Shown here piece by piece: positions 43,829 to 54,418 of a stretch of DNA of 64,000 bases. Position 1 is the stretch's first letter; every line of letters starts with the position of its first letter. Under the pieces are notes generated by a model. It had not been told where the DNA came from. It searched no databases and saw nothing but the letters and a program-made list of their open reading frames with translations. The position numbers and the translations under genes were made by a program. This stretch comes from CAVUWL01 sp963700105 (GTDB lineage Bacteria > Actinomycetota > Thermoleophilia > Solirubrobacterales > 70-9), in the NCBI GenBank assembly GCA_963700105.1, contig CAVOWL010000006.1, positions 310,001-374,000 on the forward strand, read 5' to 3'.

Positions 43829-44005
43829 ATGCCGTTCGTTTCGATCGATTGGTATGAGGGGCGAACCGACGAGCAGAAGGCCGAGATCGCGAAGCGAATC
43901 GAGGCTGCGTTGGTCGAGGTAGCCGGAGTTGCGCCGGAGCACTGCTGGGTCAAGTTCTCTGACTCGACAAAGTCAGACTTCATCATCGGCGAGCCGAAGC
44001 GCTAG
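43829..44005 (+). CDS. 4-oxalocrotonate tautomerase-like small enzyme
   Basis: 58 residues, ATG start, 15 bp after trxA. The sequence begins MPFVSIDWYEGRTDEQKAEI; once Met is removed, Pro1 is the catalytic base, as in 4-oxalocrotonate tautomerases. The helix AEIAKRIEAALVEVAGV and the strand CWVKFSD are typical of the ~60-residue 4-OT subunit. The usual Arg11 position appears as Gly-Arg (EGRTDEQ). Substrate unknown; no meta-cleavage pathway genes are close. Its stop overlaps the stop of the convergent ileS gene through the palindrome CTAG at 44002-44005. Confidence 0.82.
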   Translation: MPFVSIDWYEGRTDEQKAEIAKRIEAALVEVAGVAPEHCWVKFSDSTKSDFIIGEPKR

Positions 44006-47000
44006 GCAGATTCAGGGCGCCGCAGCGAGACCTGCAGGCTGCGTCCTTCGACCTCGATCGCGCGCCCACCGTCTGCGTCGTAGGCGATCGAGGGGGCCAG
44101 TAACTCGGCGCTGAGGTAGGACTCGTGATCGCGGGCGGCGGCGAGCAGCTCCGTATCGCCGCCGAGGGCGAGTTCGATCCGATCGGTGACCTGCAGGCCC
44201 GCCGCTTTGCGCGCGTTTTGAACCGCGTGGACAATCTCACGGGCGAGGCCCTCGCCGCGTAGCTGCGGATCGATCTCTAACTCCAAAGCGACGGCGTGCC
44301 CAGCTTCTGTCTGCACCTGATAGCCGGCGAGAGGGACCAGCGCCAGGCTCACCTCATCGGCGCCGATCGCGTGCTCATCGCCGTCGATACTGATCCCAAC
44401 CTCACCCCCGGCGGCCATCACCCTGGCGACGTGCTCGCCCGAAAGAACCTCAAGCGCCGCGACAACCTGCGGCATCCGCTTGCCAAAGCGTGGACCGAGT
44501 GCACGGTAGTTGGGCTTCACCGCGTAGCTGACCAGATCGGCCTCCTCGCTGACAAAGGCCAGCTCCTTGACGTTGAGCTCGGCCCTGACCAGATCGGCAT
44601 GTGCTTCAATCGCGCCGCGCTCATTCTCATTGGCCACGATCACCGCCCGTCGCAGCGGTTGGCGCATCTTCAGCTTGGCCTGGGCGCGGGCCGCGCGGCC
44701 AAGCTCAACGCTCAGCCGCACCGCCTCCATCGCGCTCTCCAGCTGCAGATCAGAGCGGGCCGCGTCGACCTTGGGGAAGTCGCGCAGGTGGACCGAGTCG
44801 GGCCAGGAGTCGGGGTCAGCAGCGGCGCCGCCGACCAGGTTGAGGTGAATCTCATCGGCGAGAAACGGGGTAAACGGTGCGAGCAGCGCGGCGGCCTCCA
44901 AGAGGCAGTGGCGAAGGGTCGTAAAGGCGGCCGGATCGCCCTCCCAAAAGCGGCGGCGGGAGAGTCGTACGTACCAATTGGAGAGCTCATCGACAAACTC
45001 GGCGATCGCGCGGCCGGCGGCGGTGCAATCGAAAGCGTCCATGCTCTCGCCGACCCGTCCGATCGTCGCCTGCAGCCGCGAGAGCACCCAGCGGTCGAGG
45101 TCATCACTCGGCGGCTCCGGGCGCTTGAAATCGCCCGGAGCCAGGCCCTCGGCGTTGGCGTAGAGAACCCAAAAGGAGTAGGTGTTCCAAAGCGTCAGCA
45201 GGAACTGGCGCACCGACTCGCCCACCGCCTCAAGCGAGAACCGGTAGCCCGACCAGGGCTGCTGAGAGGTCAGGTAATACCAGCGCAGCGCGTCGGCACC
45301 GTGGGCGTCGATCACCTCCCACGGCTCGACCACGTTGCCCTTGCTCTTTGACATCTTCTGACCCTCGGGGTCAAGGATCAGACCCAGGCAGACGCAGTCG
45401 CGGTAGCTGGGGGCATCGAAGAGAAGCGTCGACTCGGCGAGCAGCGTGTAGAACCAACCACGGGTCTGATCGATCGCCTCACAAATGAAATCGGCGGGGA
45501 AGCGCTGGGCGAACTCGGCCTCGTTTCCAAAGGGATAGTGAAACTGCGCGAAGGGCATCGCGCCGCTGTCATACCAGGTGTCGATCACCGCCTCGACGCG
45601 GCGCATCTGCCCCCCGCAGCTCTCGCACTCAACGCTGACCCGATCGATGTAGGGGCGGTGCAGGTCGGCGGGGACCTCGCCGCCGAAGCGCTGCGCCAGC
45701 TCGGCCACTGAACCGGCGCAAAAGAGCTCCGCGCAGTGGGGGTCGCTGCAGCGCCAAATGGGCAACGGAGTCCCCCAGTAACGGTCCCGTGAAAGTGCCC
45801 AATCGACGTTGCCCTGAAGCCATTTGCCGAAGCGACCATGCTTGATGTGGGCGGGGTGCCAGCCGATCGTCTCGTTGTTTGCGAGGAGGCGATCGGCGAG
45901 CTGGGAGGTGGCGATGTACCAGCTCGACTTGGCGTAGTAGATGAGCGGCGTGTCGCAGCGCCAGCAGTGCGGATAGGCGTGCTCATAGGTTTGCTCGGCA
46001 AAGAGCAGGCCGCGGCGGCGCAGCTCGGCGATCAGCTCAACCCCGAGCTCAGGGTCCTTGACGAAGCGCCCGGAAAAGCCGCTGACGCGAGCGTCATAGG
46101 TGCCATCGGGGCCGACCGGATTAAACAGGGTGCGGGGGCGCTTTGGATCAAAGATTCCCTCCGCGCTGGCGAGCTCAAAGTCCTCCTCGCCGAAGGCCGG
46201 GGCGATGTGAACCAGCCCGGTGCCGTCCTCGGCGCTGACAAAGTCGCCGCCGAGAACTCGGTAGGCAGCGCTAGGCTGCTCGCTCAGCTCGAAGATCGGC
46301 CCCGCGTAGCGGCGCCCAACCAGCTCGGAGCCGGGGAAGCGACTGAGCACCTCGGCCTCCGCACCCAGCACCCTCTCACGCAGCGCCTCGGCGACGATCA
46401 GGACCTCTTCTCCGAGCCGCGCCCTGACGTAGGAGAGCTTTGGCGAGACGGCGACGGCGACGTTACCGGGCAGGGTCCAGGGCGTTGTCGTCCAGATCAA
46501 GAGCGACTCTCCAAGCTCCTCGCCGTCGCCGCCGAGCAGGGGAAAGCGCACGTAGATCGAGGGGTCCCTGACGTCCTCATAGCCAAGCGCCACCTCGTGG
46601 GAGGACAGGGCGGTACCGCAGCGCGGGCAGTAGGGCACGACCTTGTGGCCCTCATAGAGGCGGCCGTCATCCCAGATCTGTCGCAACGACCACCAGACCG
46701 ACTCGATGTAGGAGTTATCGAGCGTCACGTAGGGGTGATCGAGATCGATCCAAAAGCCGATCCGTTCGGTGAGCCGGTTCCACTCCTCCACGTACTCAAA
46801 GACCGACTCGCGGCAGCGCTGGTTGAACGCGGCGATCCCGTACTCCTCGACCTGTTGTTTGGAGGTGATCCCGAGCTGCTTTTCGACCTCGAGCTCGACC
46901 GGGAGCCCGTGGCAATCCCAGCCGGCCTTGCGGGGCACCCGGTAGCCGCACATCGCCTTGTAGCGGGGGTAGATGTCCTTAAAAACACGGGCCAGCACAT

Positions 47001-47178
47001 GGTGGGAGCCAGGGCGCCCGTTGGCGGTCGGCGGCCCCTCATAAAAACTCCAAACCTCGGCGCCCTCTCGATTGCTCAGCGAGCGCGCGAACACATCGTT
47101 TTGTTTCCAGCGAGCCAGGACCCGCTCCTCCAGCTCGGGGAAGTCCTGCTTGGGGTCGACGGGATGAAAACCTGGCAT
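44002..47178 (-). CDS. ileS: Isoleucyl-tRNA synthetase, long (eukaryote-like) type
   Basis: 1058 residues, ATG start. Class I synthetase: HIGH-like segment GRPGSHHVLARVFKD, CP1 editing domain (WTTTPWTLPGNVAVAV, then GTGLVHIAPAFGEEDF), KMSKS segment GQKMSKSKGNVVEPW, anticodon-binding and tail domains. Length above 1000, and no C-terminal zinc-finger tail as in E. coli IleS, fits the IleS2 (eukaryal-type) class, members of which are often naturally mupirocin-tolerant (known for the class; not tested here). Charges tRNA-Ile. Single gene, divergent from the SDR at 47217 with a 38-bp gap. Confidence 0.95.
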   Translation of the reverse strand: MPGFHPVDPKQDFPELEERVLARWKQNDVFARSLSNREGAEVWSFYEGPPTANGRPGSHHVLARVFKDIYPRYKAMCGYRVPRKAGWDCHGLPVELEVEKQLGITSKQQVEEYGIAAFNQRCRESVFEYVEEWNRLTERIGFWIDLDHPYVTLDNSYIESVWWSLRQIWDDGRLYEGHKVVPYCPRCGTALSSHEVALGYEDVRDPSIYVRFPLLGGDGEELGESLLIWTTTPWTLPGNVAVAVSPKLSYVRARLGEEVLIVAEALRERVLGAEAEVLSRFPGSELVGRRYAGPIFELSEQPSAAYRVLGGDFVSAEDGTGLVHIAPAFGEEDFELASAEGIFDPKRPRTLFNPVGPDGTYDARVSGFSGRFVKDPELGVELIAELRRRGLLFAEQTYEHAYPHCWRCDTPLIYYAKSSWYIATSQLADRLLANNETIGWHPAHIKHGRFGKWLQGNVDWALSRDRYWGTPLPIWRCSDPHCAELFCAGSVAELAQRFGGEVPADLHRPYIDRVSVECESCGGQMRRVEAVIDTWYDSGAMPFAQFHYPFGNEAEFAQRFPADFICEAIDQTRGWFYTLLAESTLLFDAPSYRDCVCLGLILDPEGQKMSKSKGNVVEPWEVIDAHGADALRWYYLTSQQPWSGYRFSLEAVGESVRQFLLTLWNTYSFWVLYANAEGLAPGDFKRPEPPSDDLDRWVLSRLQATIGRVGESMDAFDCTAAGRAIAEFVDELSNWYVRLSRRRFWEGDPAAFTTLRHCLLEAAALLAPFTPFLADEIHLNLVGGAAADPDSWPDSVHLRDFPKVDAARSDLQLESAMEAVRLSVELGRAARAQAKLKMRQPLRRAVIVANENERGAIEAHADLVRAELNVKELAFVSEEADLVSYAVKPNYRALGPRFGKRMPQVVAALEVLSGEHVARVMAAGGEVGISIDGDEHAIGADEVSLALVPLAGYQVQTEAGHAVALELEIDPQLRGEGLAREIVHAVQNARKAAGLQVTDRIELALGGDTELLAAARDHESYLSAELLAPSIAYDADGGRAIEVEGRSLQVSLRRPESA

Positions 47179-47216
47179 CGGCAGGTGATTCTAGGAGCGA
47201 GTAGGGTGGCGCCTCG

Positions 47217-48089
47217 GTGGGGGGCTTTGAGCTGAACCAAAAGGTGGCGCTGGTTACCGGCGCGGCACGCGGAATTGGATTTGAGGCCGCGCGCCAGCTG
47301 CAGCTGCGCGGCGCCTCGGTTGCGGTGGTCGATCTCGACCACACACAGGCCTCCGAGGCCGCCGAGAGGATCGGCGAGGGGGCGATCGCGATCGCCGCCG
47401 ATGTCACCGACGCCGGCGCGATGATGGCGGCGGTGGCCGAGACGGTTCAGAGGCTGGGCGGCCTCGACCTGGCGGTCGCAAACGCGGGCATAACCCAGTC
47501 GCAGATCGCGACCGCGCGTGGGCTCTCGGGCGAGGAGTGGGAACGGGTCTTTGAGGTTGACCTGCTGGGGGTCTGGCGAACCGCCCGCGCGGCGCTGCCC
47601 CAGATCGTTAAGCGACGCGGGCAGATTGTCGTCGTCTCCTCGGTCTATGCCTTTGTCAACGGCATGGGAAACAGTCCCTATGCGGTTGCCAAGGCGGGGG
47701 TCGAGTCGCTGGGCAGGGCGCTGCGGGTCGAGCTCGCACCCCACGGCGCCAGCGCAACGGTTGCCTACTTTGGCTGGGTCGATACGAAAATGGTTCAGGA
47801 TGCTTTCGATCAGCCTGAGGCTGGGCGCCTGAGCGAGATGACGCCGGACTTCCTGCTGAAGCGGATCACCCCTGAGGAGGCTGCGGCCGGCCTGGTGGCG
47901 GGCATCGAGCGGCGGGCTCCGCGCGTTTTCGTGCCGAAGTGGTGGCGCTACGCCTCGGCTCTGCGCGGTCTGATCAACCCGCTGCTCGACCGCCGCCTCG
48001 AGAGGGACGCGAGGATGGCCGCCCTGCTGCGCGACCTCGATGCCAAGGCGATCGATGCCAGCGAGGCGCCCTCAGCGGGCGCGGGTTAG
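47217..48089 (+). CDS. SDR-family oxidoreductase
   Basis: 290 residues, GTG start. Classical SDR: VALVTGAARGIG near residue 10, DLDH after the second strand (NAD-preferring), NAGI, Ser in VVSSVYAFVNGMG, YAVAK (Tyr/Lys), and AYFGWVDTKMV. The tail is basic and helical (DRRLERDARMAALLRDLDAK), similar to steroid/lipid-type SDRs of actinomycetes. Substrate unknown. Its 3' end overlaps the convergent FAD/Fe-S gene by 18 bp. Confidence 0.87.
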   Translation: MGGFELNQKVALVTGAARGIGFEAARQLQLRGASVAVVDLDHTQASEAAERIGEGAIAIAADVTDAGAMMAAVAETVQRLGGLDLAVANAGITQSQIATARGLSGEEWERVFEVDLLGVWRTARAALPQIVKRRGQIVVVSSVYAFVNGMGNSPYAVAKAGVESLGRALRVELAPHGASATVAYFGWVDTKMVQDAFDQPEAGRLSEMTPDFLLKRITPEEAAAGLVAGIERRAPRVFVPKWWRYASALRGLINPLLDRRLERDARMAALLRDLDAKAIDASEAPSAGAG

Positions 48090-50933
48090 CTGCTCCAGCG
48101 CGAAGACGAAGGACTCATACGGCTCCGCGGTGGCTCGCTGCAGACCTAGCTCGCAGGTGCGGTTATTGCAGAGGTGGGCATCAAAGCGCCCCCCGCTCAG
48201 CTCCGCGGCCTGCTCGCGGGTGGCCGACTCGGTCAGCTCGGGGTGAGCGATACCCCGGTCTCCGGCAAAGCCGCAACAGGTCGCCGTCGGCGCAATAACG
48301 ACGTCCTCGGCGAGGCTGGCGGCAATCGATTCAAACTGCACCCGCAGCCCCATCCGTCGCGTCGCACAGCTCGGGTGAAGGGTGGCGGTCGCGAGCTTTT
48401 GGGGGATCGGAAGCCCCGGCAGCAGCCTGTCGTGGACCCAGGTGAGCGAGTCGAGGACCTCGATCGCCCCCAGCCGCTCGGAGTTTTCCTCGCTCAGGAC
48501 TCCCTCGCCTGGTTCGGCGATCGCCTGGGTGCAAGACGCCGCGTCGCTGATCACCGGCAGCGCCCCCTCCGCGCTCCAGCGCCAGAGGTTCTCAACCATC
48601 TCGTTGGCCTTGTGAGCGTGGGCGCGCCGAAAGCCCTTGGAGCTCCACGGCAGCCCGCAACAGCTGCCCGGCACCTCGGCGGGGATCCAGACCGGCAGAC
48701 CGGCGCGCCGGGAGACCTCGACCAGCGCGGCGGCAAGGCTTCGGGCGGGAGAGCTCGCGGCGGCACGGCCGAGGACGCGATTCGTACAGGAGGGCAGATA
48801 GATCGCCGCGGCGGCGCTGGGAGAGGTACTAGGCAGCTGCCCCGGTGCGGGGCCGGGAAGGGCCCTTCCCCTCCTGCTGCGGCGGGCCAGCGGAGCACCG
48901 AGGCGCAGCCCCGCCCGCGCCGCCGCCTCGATTCCGCGCCAGCGCCGCGAGGCAAAGAGCGCGGCGGCTTCGGCGCGCTCGGTGTGGCGGGCGCCGCGCA
49001 GTTCCCTGACAAACTCGCCAGTGTCGATACCAACCGGGCAGGCAAGCTGGCAGCTGCCATCGGTCGCGCAGGTCTCAAGCGCCTGGTAGTTGAATTCCTC
49101 GAGCAGCACCCGCGCCAGCGCCGAGCCGCCGCCCTGGCGTGCCATCTCGCGGCGCAGGACGATCCGCTGGCGCGGCGTGGTGGTGAGGTTTCGGCTGGGA
49201 CAGACGGGCTCGCAGAAGCCGCACTCCACGCAGGCGCTCACCGACTCCTCGATCGGCGGTGACGTCTTGAGGTTGCGCAGGTGTACTTCGGGGTCGCGGT
49301 TTAAGACCACGCCGGGGGAGAGCACCGCGTCGGGATCAGCCAACCGCTTGATCTGCCACATCATCTCGGTCGCGGTGGCGCCCCACTCGCGCTCGACGTA
49401 GGGGGCCATATTGAGCCCGGTTCCGTGCTCGGCCTTCAGCGAGCCATCGTATTTACCGACGATCAGCTCGACCAGGTCGGCCATGAATGCCTGGTAGCGA
49501 TCGAGCTCAGATGACTTGGAGAAGTCGGGGGTGAGCATGAAGTGCAGGTTGCCGGCGGAGGCGTGACCGGCGACGCCGGGTAAAAAGCCGTGCTCTGCGA
49601 GCAGCGCCTGCAGATCGCTGGCACCCTCGGCAATCCGCTGCGGCGGCACGCAGACGTCCTCGACGATGAGCGCGGTTCCGGGCGGTCGCAGTCGGCCGAT
49701 CAGTCCATGCAACCCCTCTCGCACCCGCCAGCTCAGCTCAATCTCCTGCGGATCCGCGCTGAACTCGATCGGGCGAATCGTCTCGTGGGAGGAGAGGATC
49801 CGCCGCGCCTCGGCGAGGCGATCGTCGAGCTGATCCTGATCGCCCGCGCCGAACTCGACCAAGAGCACGGCGGAGTCAGGCGGCAACTCCTTCCACTGCG
49901 CCGGCGCCCCCACCATGTTGTAGCTAGCGGTGATCAGGGCGGGAGCGACCATTAGCTCGACCGCGCTCGCCCCCGCCCCGACCAGCTCGCGGACCGGACC
50001 GATCGCCGCGTCGATGCTGGGGAAGTGCACCCAGGCGGTGCTCGTGCGGGCCGGCAGCGGCACGGTCTCAAGGACCGCCTCGGCGACGAAGGCCAGGGTG
50101 CCCTCGGAGCCGACGATCAGGCGTTGGAATATCTCCAGCGGCGCCGCGGCATCAAGGAACGCGCAGAGCCGGTAGCCGGTCGTGTTCTTGATCTCAAACT
50201 TGCGGGAGATGCGCTCGCTGAGGGCGGGATCGGCGCGGATCTGATCGCGGATCGCGGCCAGGCCGTCGGCAAGCTCGGGCTCCGCTTGGGCGAAGCGTTC
50301 GGCGGCGCCGGCGGCGCCGGTGTCGAGCGTCAGCCCCGAGGCGGTGATGAAGGTCATCGAGCGCAGGGTCGAGTAGGAGTCGTGATCGACTCCGCATCGC
50401 ATCCCGCCAGAGTTGTTGGCGATCACGCCGCCGAGCGTCGCAATCTCGGTGCTGGCCGGATCGGGACCGAGCTTGCGACCGTAGGGGGCGAGAACGCGGT
50501 TGGCGTGACCGAGCACGGTTCCGGGCTTGATCCGGGCCCTGGCGCCGTCGCCCTCAACCGAGACCCCGCCAAAGTGGCGGCGCACGTCGATCAGAATCCC
50601 GCCGCCCTGACCCTGTCCGCTGAGGCTGGTGCCGCCGGCACGGAAGGTGAGCGGGATGCCCGAGCTGCGCCCGAAGGCCATGAGCTTTTTGATGTCGTCG
50701 CTGCACCTCGCCATCACCACCGCCTGAGGAAATACCCGGTAGGGACTGGCGTCAGAGGCGTAGCTGATGATGTCTGAGGCGCCGCCGCGCAGGCGACCGG
50801 GGCCGAGCAGGGCCTCAAGTTCGCCGCGCAGTGGCTGCGCCACCCCGGCGGCGATCGCTTCGGGTGCACGGTCGGCGGTCGGCTCAGACTCCGGTCGGGC
50901 AAGCGAGGCGAGGCTCTGCCGCATTAGCGCCAT
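48072..50933 (-). CDS. FAD- and Fe-S-containing 2-hydroxyacid dehydrogenase (D-lactate dehydrogenase/GlcD-GlcF fusion type)
   Basis: 953 residues, ATG start (another ATG lies three codons in). N-terminal FAD-binding type 4 domain (about 55-270: FRAGGTSLSGQGQGGGILID, ATLGGVIANNSGG) with linked C-terminal oxidase domain (about 300-535: GHASAGNLHFML, EHGTGLNMAPYVE). Two 4Fe-4S motifs follow (CVECGFCEPVCPSRN about 562; CATDGSCQLACPVG about 610), then two CCG domains (SCCGLPWSSKG; TCCGFAGDRG). This order is that of the large Dld/YdiJ-like enzymes that oxidise D-lactate or D-2-hydroxyglutarate and pass electrons to the respiratory chain. Sits 6 bp after a benzoylformate decarboxylase-like gene, so a 2-hydroxyacid such as mandelate is another candidate substrate. 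Confidence 0.9.
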   Translation of the reverse strand: MALMRQSLASLARPESEPTADRAPEAIAAGVAQPLRGELEALLGPGRLRGGASDIISYASDASPYRVFPQAVVMARCSDDIKKLMAFGRSSGIPLTFRAGGTSLSGQGQGGGILIDVRRHFGGVSVEGDGARARIKPGTVLGHANRVLAPYGRKLGPDPASTEIATLGGVIANNSGGMRCGVDHDSYSTLRSMTFITASGLTLDTGAAGAAERFAQAEPELADGLAAIRDQIRADPALSERISRKFEIKNTTGYRLCAFLDAAAPLEIFQRLIVGSEGTLAFVAEAVLETVPLPARTSTAWVHFPSIDAAIGPVRELVGAGASAVELMVAPALITASYNMVGAPAQWKELPPDSAVLLVEFGAGDQDQLDDRLAEARRILSSHETIRPIEFSADPQEIELSWRVREGLHGLIGRLRPPGTALIVEDVCVPPQRIAEGASDLQALLAEHGFLPGVAGHASAGNLHFMLTPDFSKSSELDRYQAFMADLVELIVGKYDGSLKAEHGTGLNMAPYVEREWGATATEMMWQIKRLADPDAVLSPGVVLNRDPEVHLRNLKTSPPIEESVSACVECGFCEPVCPSRNLTTTPRQRIVLRREMARQGGGSALARVLLEEFNYQALETCATDGSCQLACPVGIDTGEFVRELRGARHTERAEAAALFASRRWRGIEAAARAGLRLGAPLARRSRRGRALPGPAPGQLPSTSPSAAAAIYLPSCTNRVLGRAAASSPARSLAAALVEVSRRAGLPVWIPAEVPGSCCGLPWSSKGFRRAHAHKANEMVENLWRWSAEGALPVISDAASCTQAIAEPGEGVLSEENSERLGAIEVLDSLTWVHDRLLPGLPIPQKLATATLHPSCATRRMGLRVQFESIAASLAEDVVIAPTATCCGFAGDRGIAHPELTESATREQAAELSGGRFDAHLCNNRTCELGLQRATAEPYESFVFALEQLTRAR

Positions 50934-50939
50934 CTCTGT

Positions 50940-52538
<1,599 letters not shown>

Positions 52539-52575
52539 CAGGGCGAACCCTATCCGGGCCTAGGATCAGCGGCCG

Positions 52576-53058
52576 ATGAGACGGCTCGGCTCCAACCTGG
52601 CGGCGCTCCTCGCCGCCCTAGCGGCGCTTTTGGGCGGCGGCTGCGGGGCGGGTGCCGTCTCGACGCCACTCGCCTGCCTCCGACAAAGCGGCGCCTACCT
52701 CTCCGCCCTCAGGGCAGCGCCGGCAGCGGTGAGGCTCGGCGAGGGCGTCCCGATCAGCGCCTGCCTGCCCTCCCAGCAGCCCGAAGGCGAGCTCGCCACG
52801 GTAGGAATGTCGATGATCAGCGCTGCGACCCGCCTCAACGGGGAGGCAAGGGCCAACCCGGGCGGCGGCGCCAACCTGGCGCTCGGCTACCTGCTCGGAG
52901 CCGCCGCGCGAGGGGGGCGATCGGGCGGCGGCGTCCAGGTCGAGCTGCTGCGCCGGCTCGCCGCCGCCGCCCGCTTCAGCCCCAACGGGCGGCGGCTTCC
53001 GCCGGCCTTTTGGCGCGCCTACCGCCGCGGCTTGGCCGCCGGTCAGAGCCGCGGCTGA
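52576..53058 (+). CDS. Putative lipoprotein
   Basis: 160 residues, ATG start. The signal sequence about 1-22 ends in a lipobox-like LLGGGCG, so Cys23 may be lipid-modified. The rest is a small Ala/Gly/Arg-rich domain (PLACLRQSGAYLSALRAAP; EGVPISACLPSQQPEGELAT) with two more Cys, then helices (TRLNGEARANPGGGANLALGYLLGAA). No known domain. Divergent from the decarboxylase operon by 37 bp and 31-32 bases before fumC. Function unknown. Confidence 0.65.
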   Translation: MRRLGSNLAALLAALAALLGGGCGAGAVSTPLACLRQSGAYLSALRAAPAAVRLGEGVPISACLPSQQPEGELATVGMSMISAATRLNGEARANPGGGANLALGYLLGAAARGGRSGGGVQVELLRRLAAAARFSPNGRRLPPAFWRAYRRGLAAGQSRG

Positions 53059-53089
53059 CTACGCTGGAGTGGACGACTTCTACGGAGGA

Positions 53090-54415
53090 ATGAAATTGAA
53101 CGAGCAGCTGTGGGGTGGCGAGACCACCAAGGCCGTTGACAACTTCCCGGTCTCAGGCGAGCGGATCCCGATCGCGGTGCTGCGCTGGCTTGGCCGCCTC
53201 AAGGCCGCGGCGGCGGAGGCAAACGCCGAGCTGGGTCTGCTCGACTCTGAGCTGGCGGAGCGAATCGCGGCCGCGGGCACCGCCGTGGCCGAGGGTGAGC
53301 ACGACGAGCAGTTTCCGATCGACATCTTTCAGACCGGCTCCGGCACATCCTCAAACATGAACGCCAACGAGGTAATCGCCAAGCTGGCCGGCGAGGGTGC
53401 CCACCCCAACGATCACGTCAACTTGGGCCAATCCTCAAACGACGTCTTCCCCTCGGCGGTCCATCTGGCCGCACTCGACGAAGTCACCCACACCCTGCTG
53501 CCGGCTATGGGGGGACTTGAGGCGGCGCTGGAGGAAAGATCGAAACGCTTCTCAGACATTGTCAAGGCGGGCCGCACCCACCTGATGGACGCGGTGCCGG
53601 TCACCCTGGGTCAGGAGTTTGGCGGCTACGCAGCCCAGATTCGCCTCGGCATCCAGCGGGTCGAGGCGACCCTGCGCCGGGTCGGGCAGATCCCGCTCGG
53701 GGGCACCGCGACGGGGACCGGGCTCAACACCCACCCCGAATTTGCCGCCAGGGTGCGCGAGAAGCTCGCCTCCCAGAGCGGCCTGGCGATATCAGCGCCG
53801 TTGGATGCCTTTGAGGCGCAGGCGAACCGTGACGCCTTGGTCGAGCTCTCGGGGGCGCTGAAGGTCTATGCAATCTCGCTCAATAAGATCGCCAACGACC
53901 TGGCGCTGATGGGCTCCGGCCCGCGGGCAGGGCTTGCAGAGCTGCGGCTTCCCGAGCTGCAGAAGGGCTCCTCGATCATGCCCGGCAAGGTCAACCCGGT
54001 AATCCCCGAGGTGGTGATTCAGGTCGCCGGCCAGGTGGTCGGCAACGATGTCGCGATCTCAATCGGTGGCAGTCAGGGTCAGTTCGAGCTGAACGTGAGG
54101 GTACCTTTGATCGCCCGCAACCTGCTCGACTCGATCAAGCTGCTTGGCGCAGCGTCGCGCCTTCTAAACGAGAAGTGCGTGAGCGGGATCGAGGCAAACG
54201 AGGAGATGACAGAGCGCCACGCCGAGGCCACCCTGGCAACCGCGACTGCTCTCAATCCCCACATTGGCTATGACCGCGCCGCCGAGATCGTCAAGGTGGC
54301 GGCGGAGTCGGGTCGCTCGCTGCGAGAGGTGGCGCTGGAGAATGGAGTCGAGCCGGCTGTGCTCGAGCAGGCGCTTGACCACCGCCGCATGGCGCACCCC
54401 CACGGGCGGGGGTAG
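53090..54415 (+). CDS. fumC: Class II fumarate hydratase
   Basis: 441 residues from the ATG at 53090. GGAGG at 53084 lies too close to that ATG and fits best with the TTG at 53096, while a GTG at 53069 would add seven residues, so the exact start is open. Family blocks: GSGTSSNMNANEVIA, HPNDHVNLGQSSNDVFPSA, GRTHLMDAVPVTLGQE, TGTGLNTHPEF, and the signature GSSIMPGKVNP. The N terminus is shorter than usual (the common RxExDxxGxV segment before LWG is missing), but the active site is complete. Hydrates fumarate to malate. Oxygen-stable, iron-free class. Confidence 0.95.
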   Translation: MKLNEQLWGGETTKAVDNFPVSGERIPIAVLRWLGRLKAAAAEANAELGLLDSELAERIAAAGTAVAEGEHDEQFPIDIFQTGSGTSSNMNANEVIAKLAGEGAHPNDHVNLGQSSNDVFPSAVHLAALDEVTHTLLPAMGGLEAALEERSKRFSDIVKAGRTHLMDAVPVTLGQEFGGYAAQIRLGIQRVEATLRRVGQIPLGGTATGTGLNTHPEFAARVREKLASQSGLAISAPLDAFEAQANRDALVELSGALKVYAISLNKIANDLALMGSGPRAGLAELRLPELQKGSSIMPGKVNPVIPEVVIQVAGQVVGNDVAISIGGSQGQFELNVRVPLIARNLLDSIKLLGAASRLLNEKCVSGIEANEEMTERHAEATLATATALNPHIGYDRAAEIVKVAAESGRSLREVALENGVEPAVLEQALDHRRMAHPHGRG

Positions 54416-54418
54416 CGA

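Noticed and set aside
45838..47235. Long open frame on the plus strand opposite ileS
   Set aside because: Antisense shadow of ileS; composition Ala/Gly/Leu/Asp-rich without motifs.
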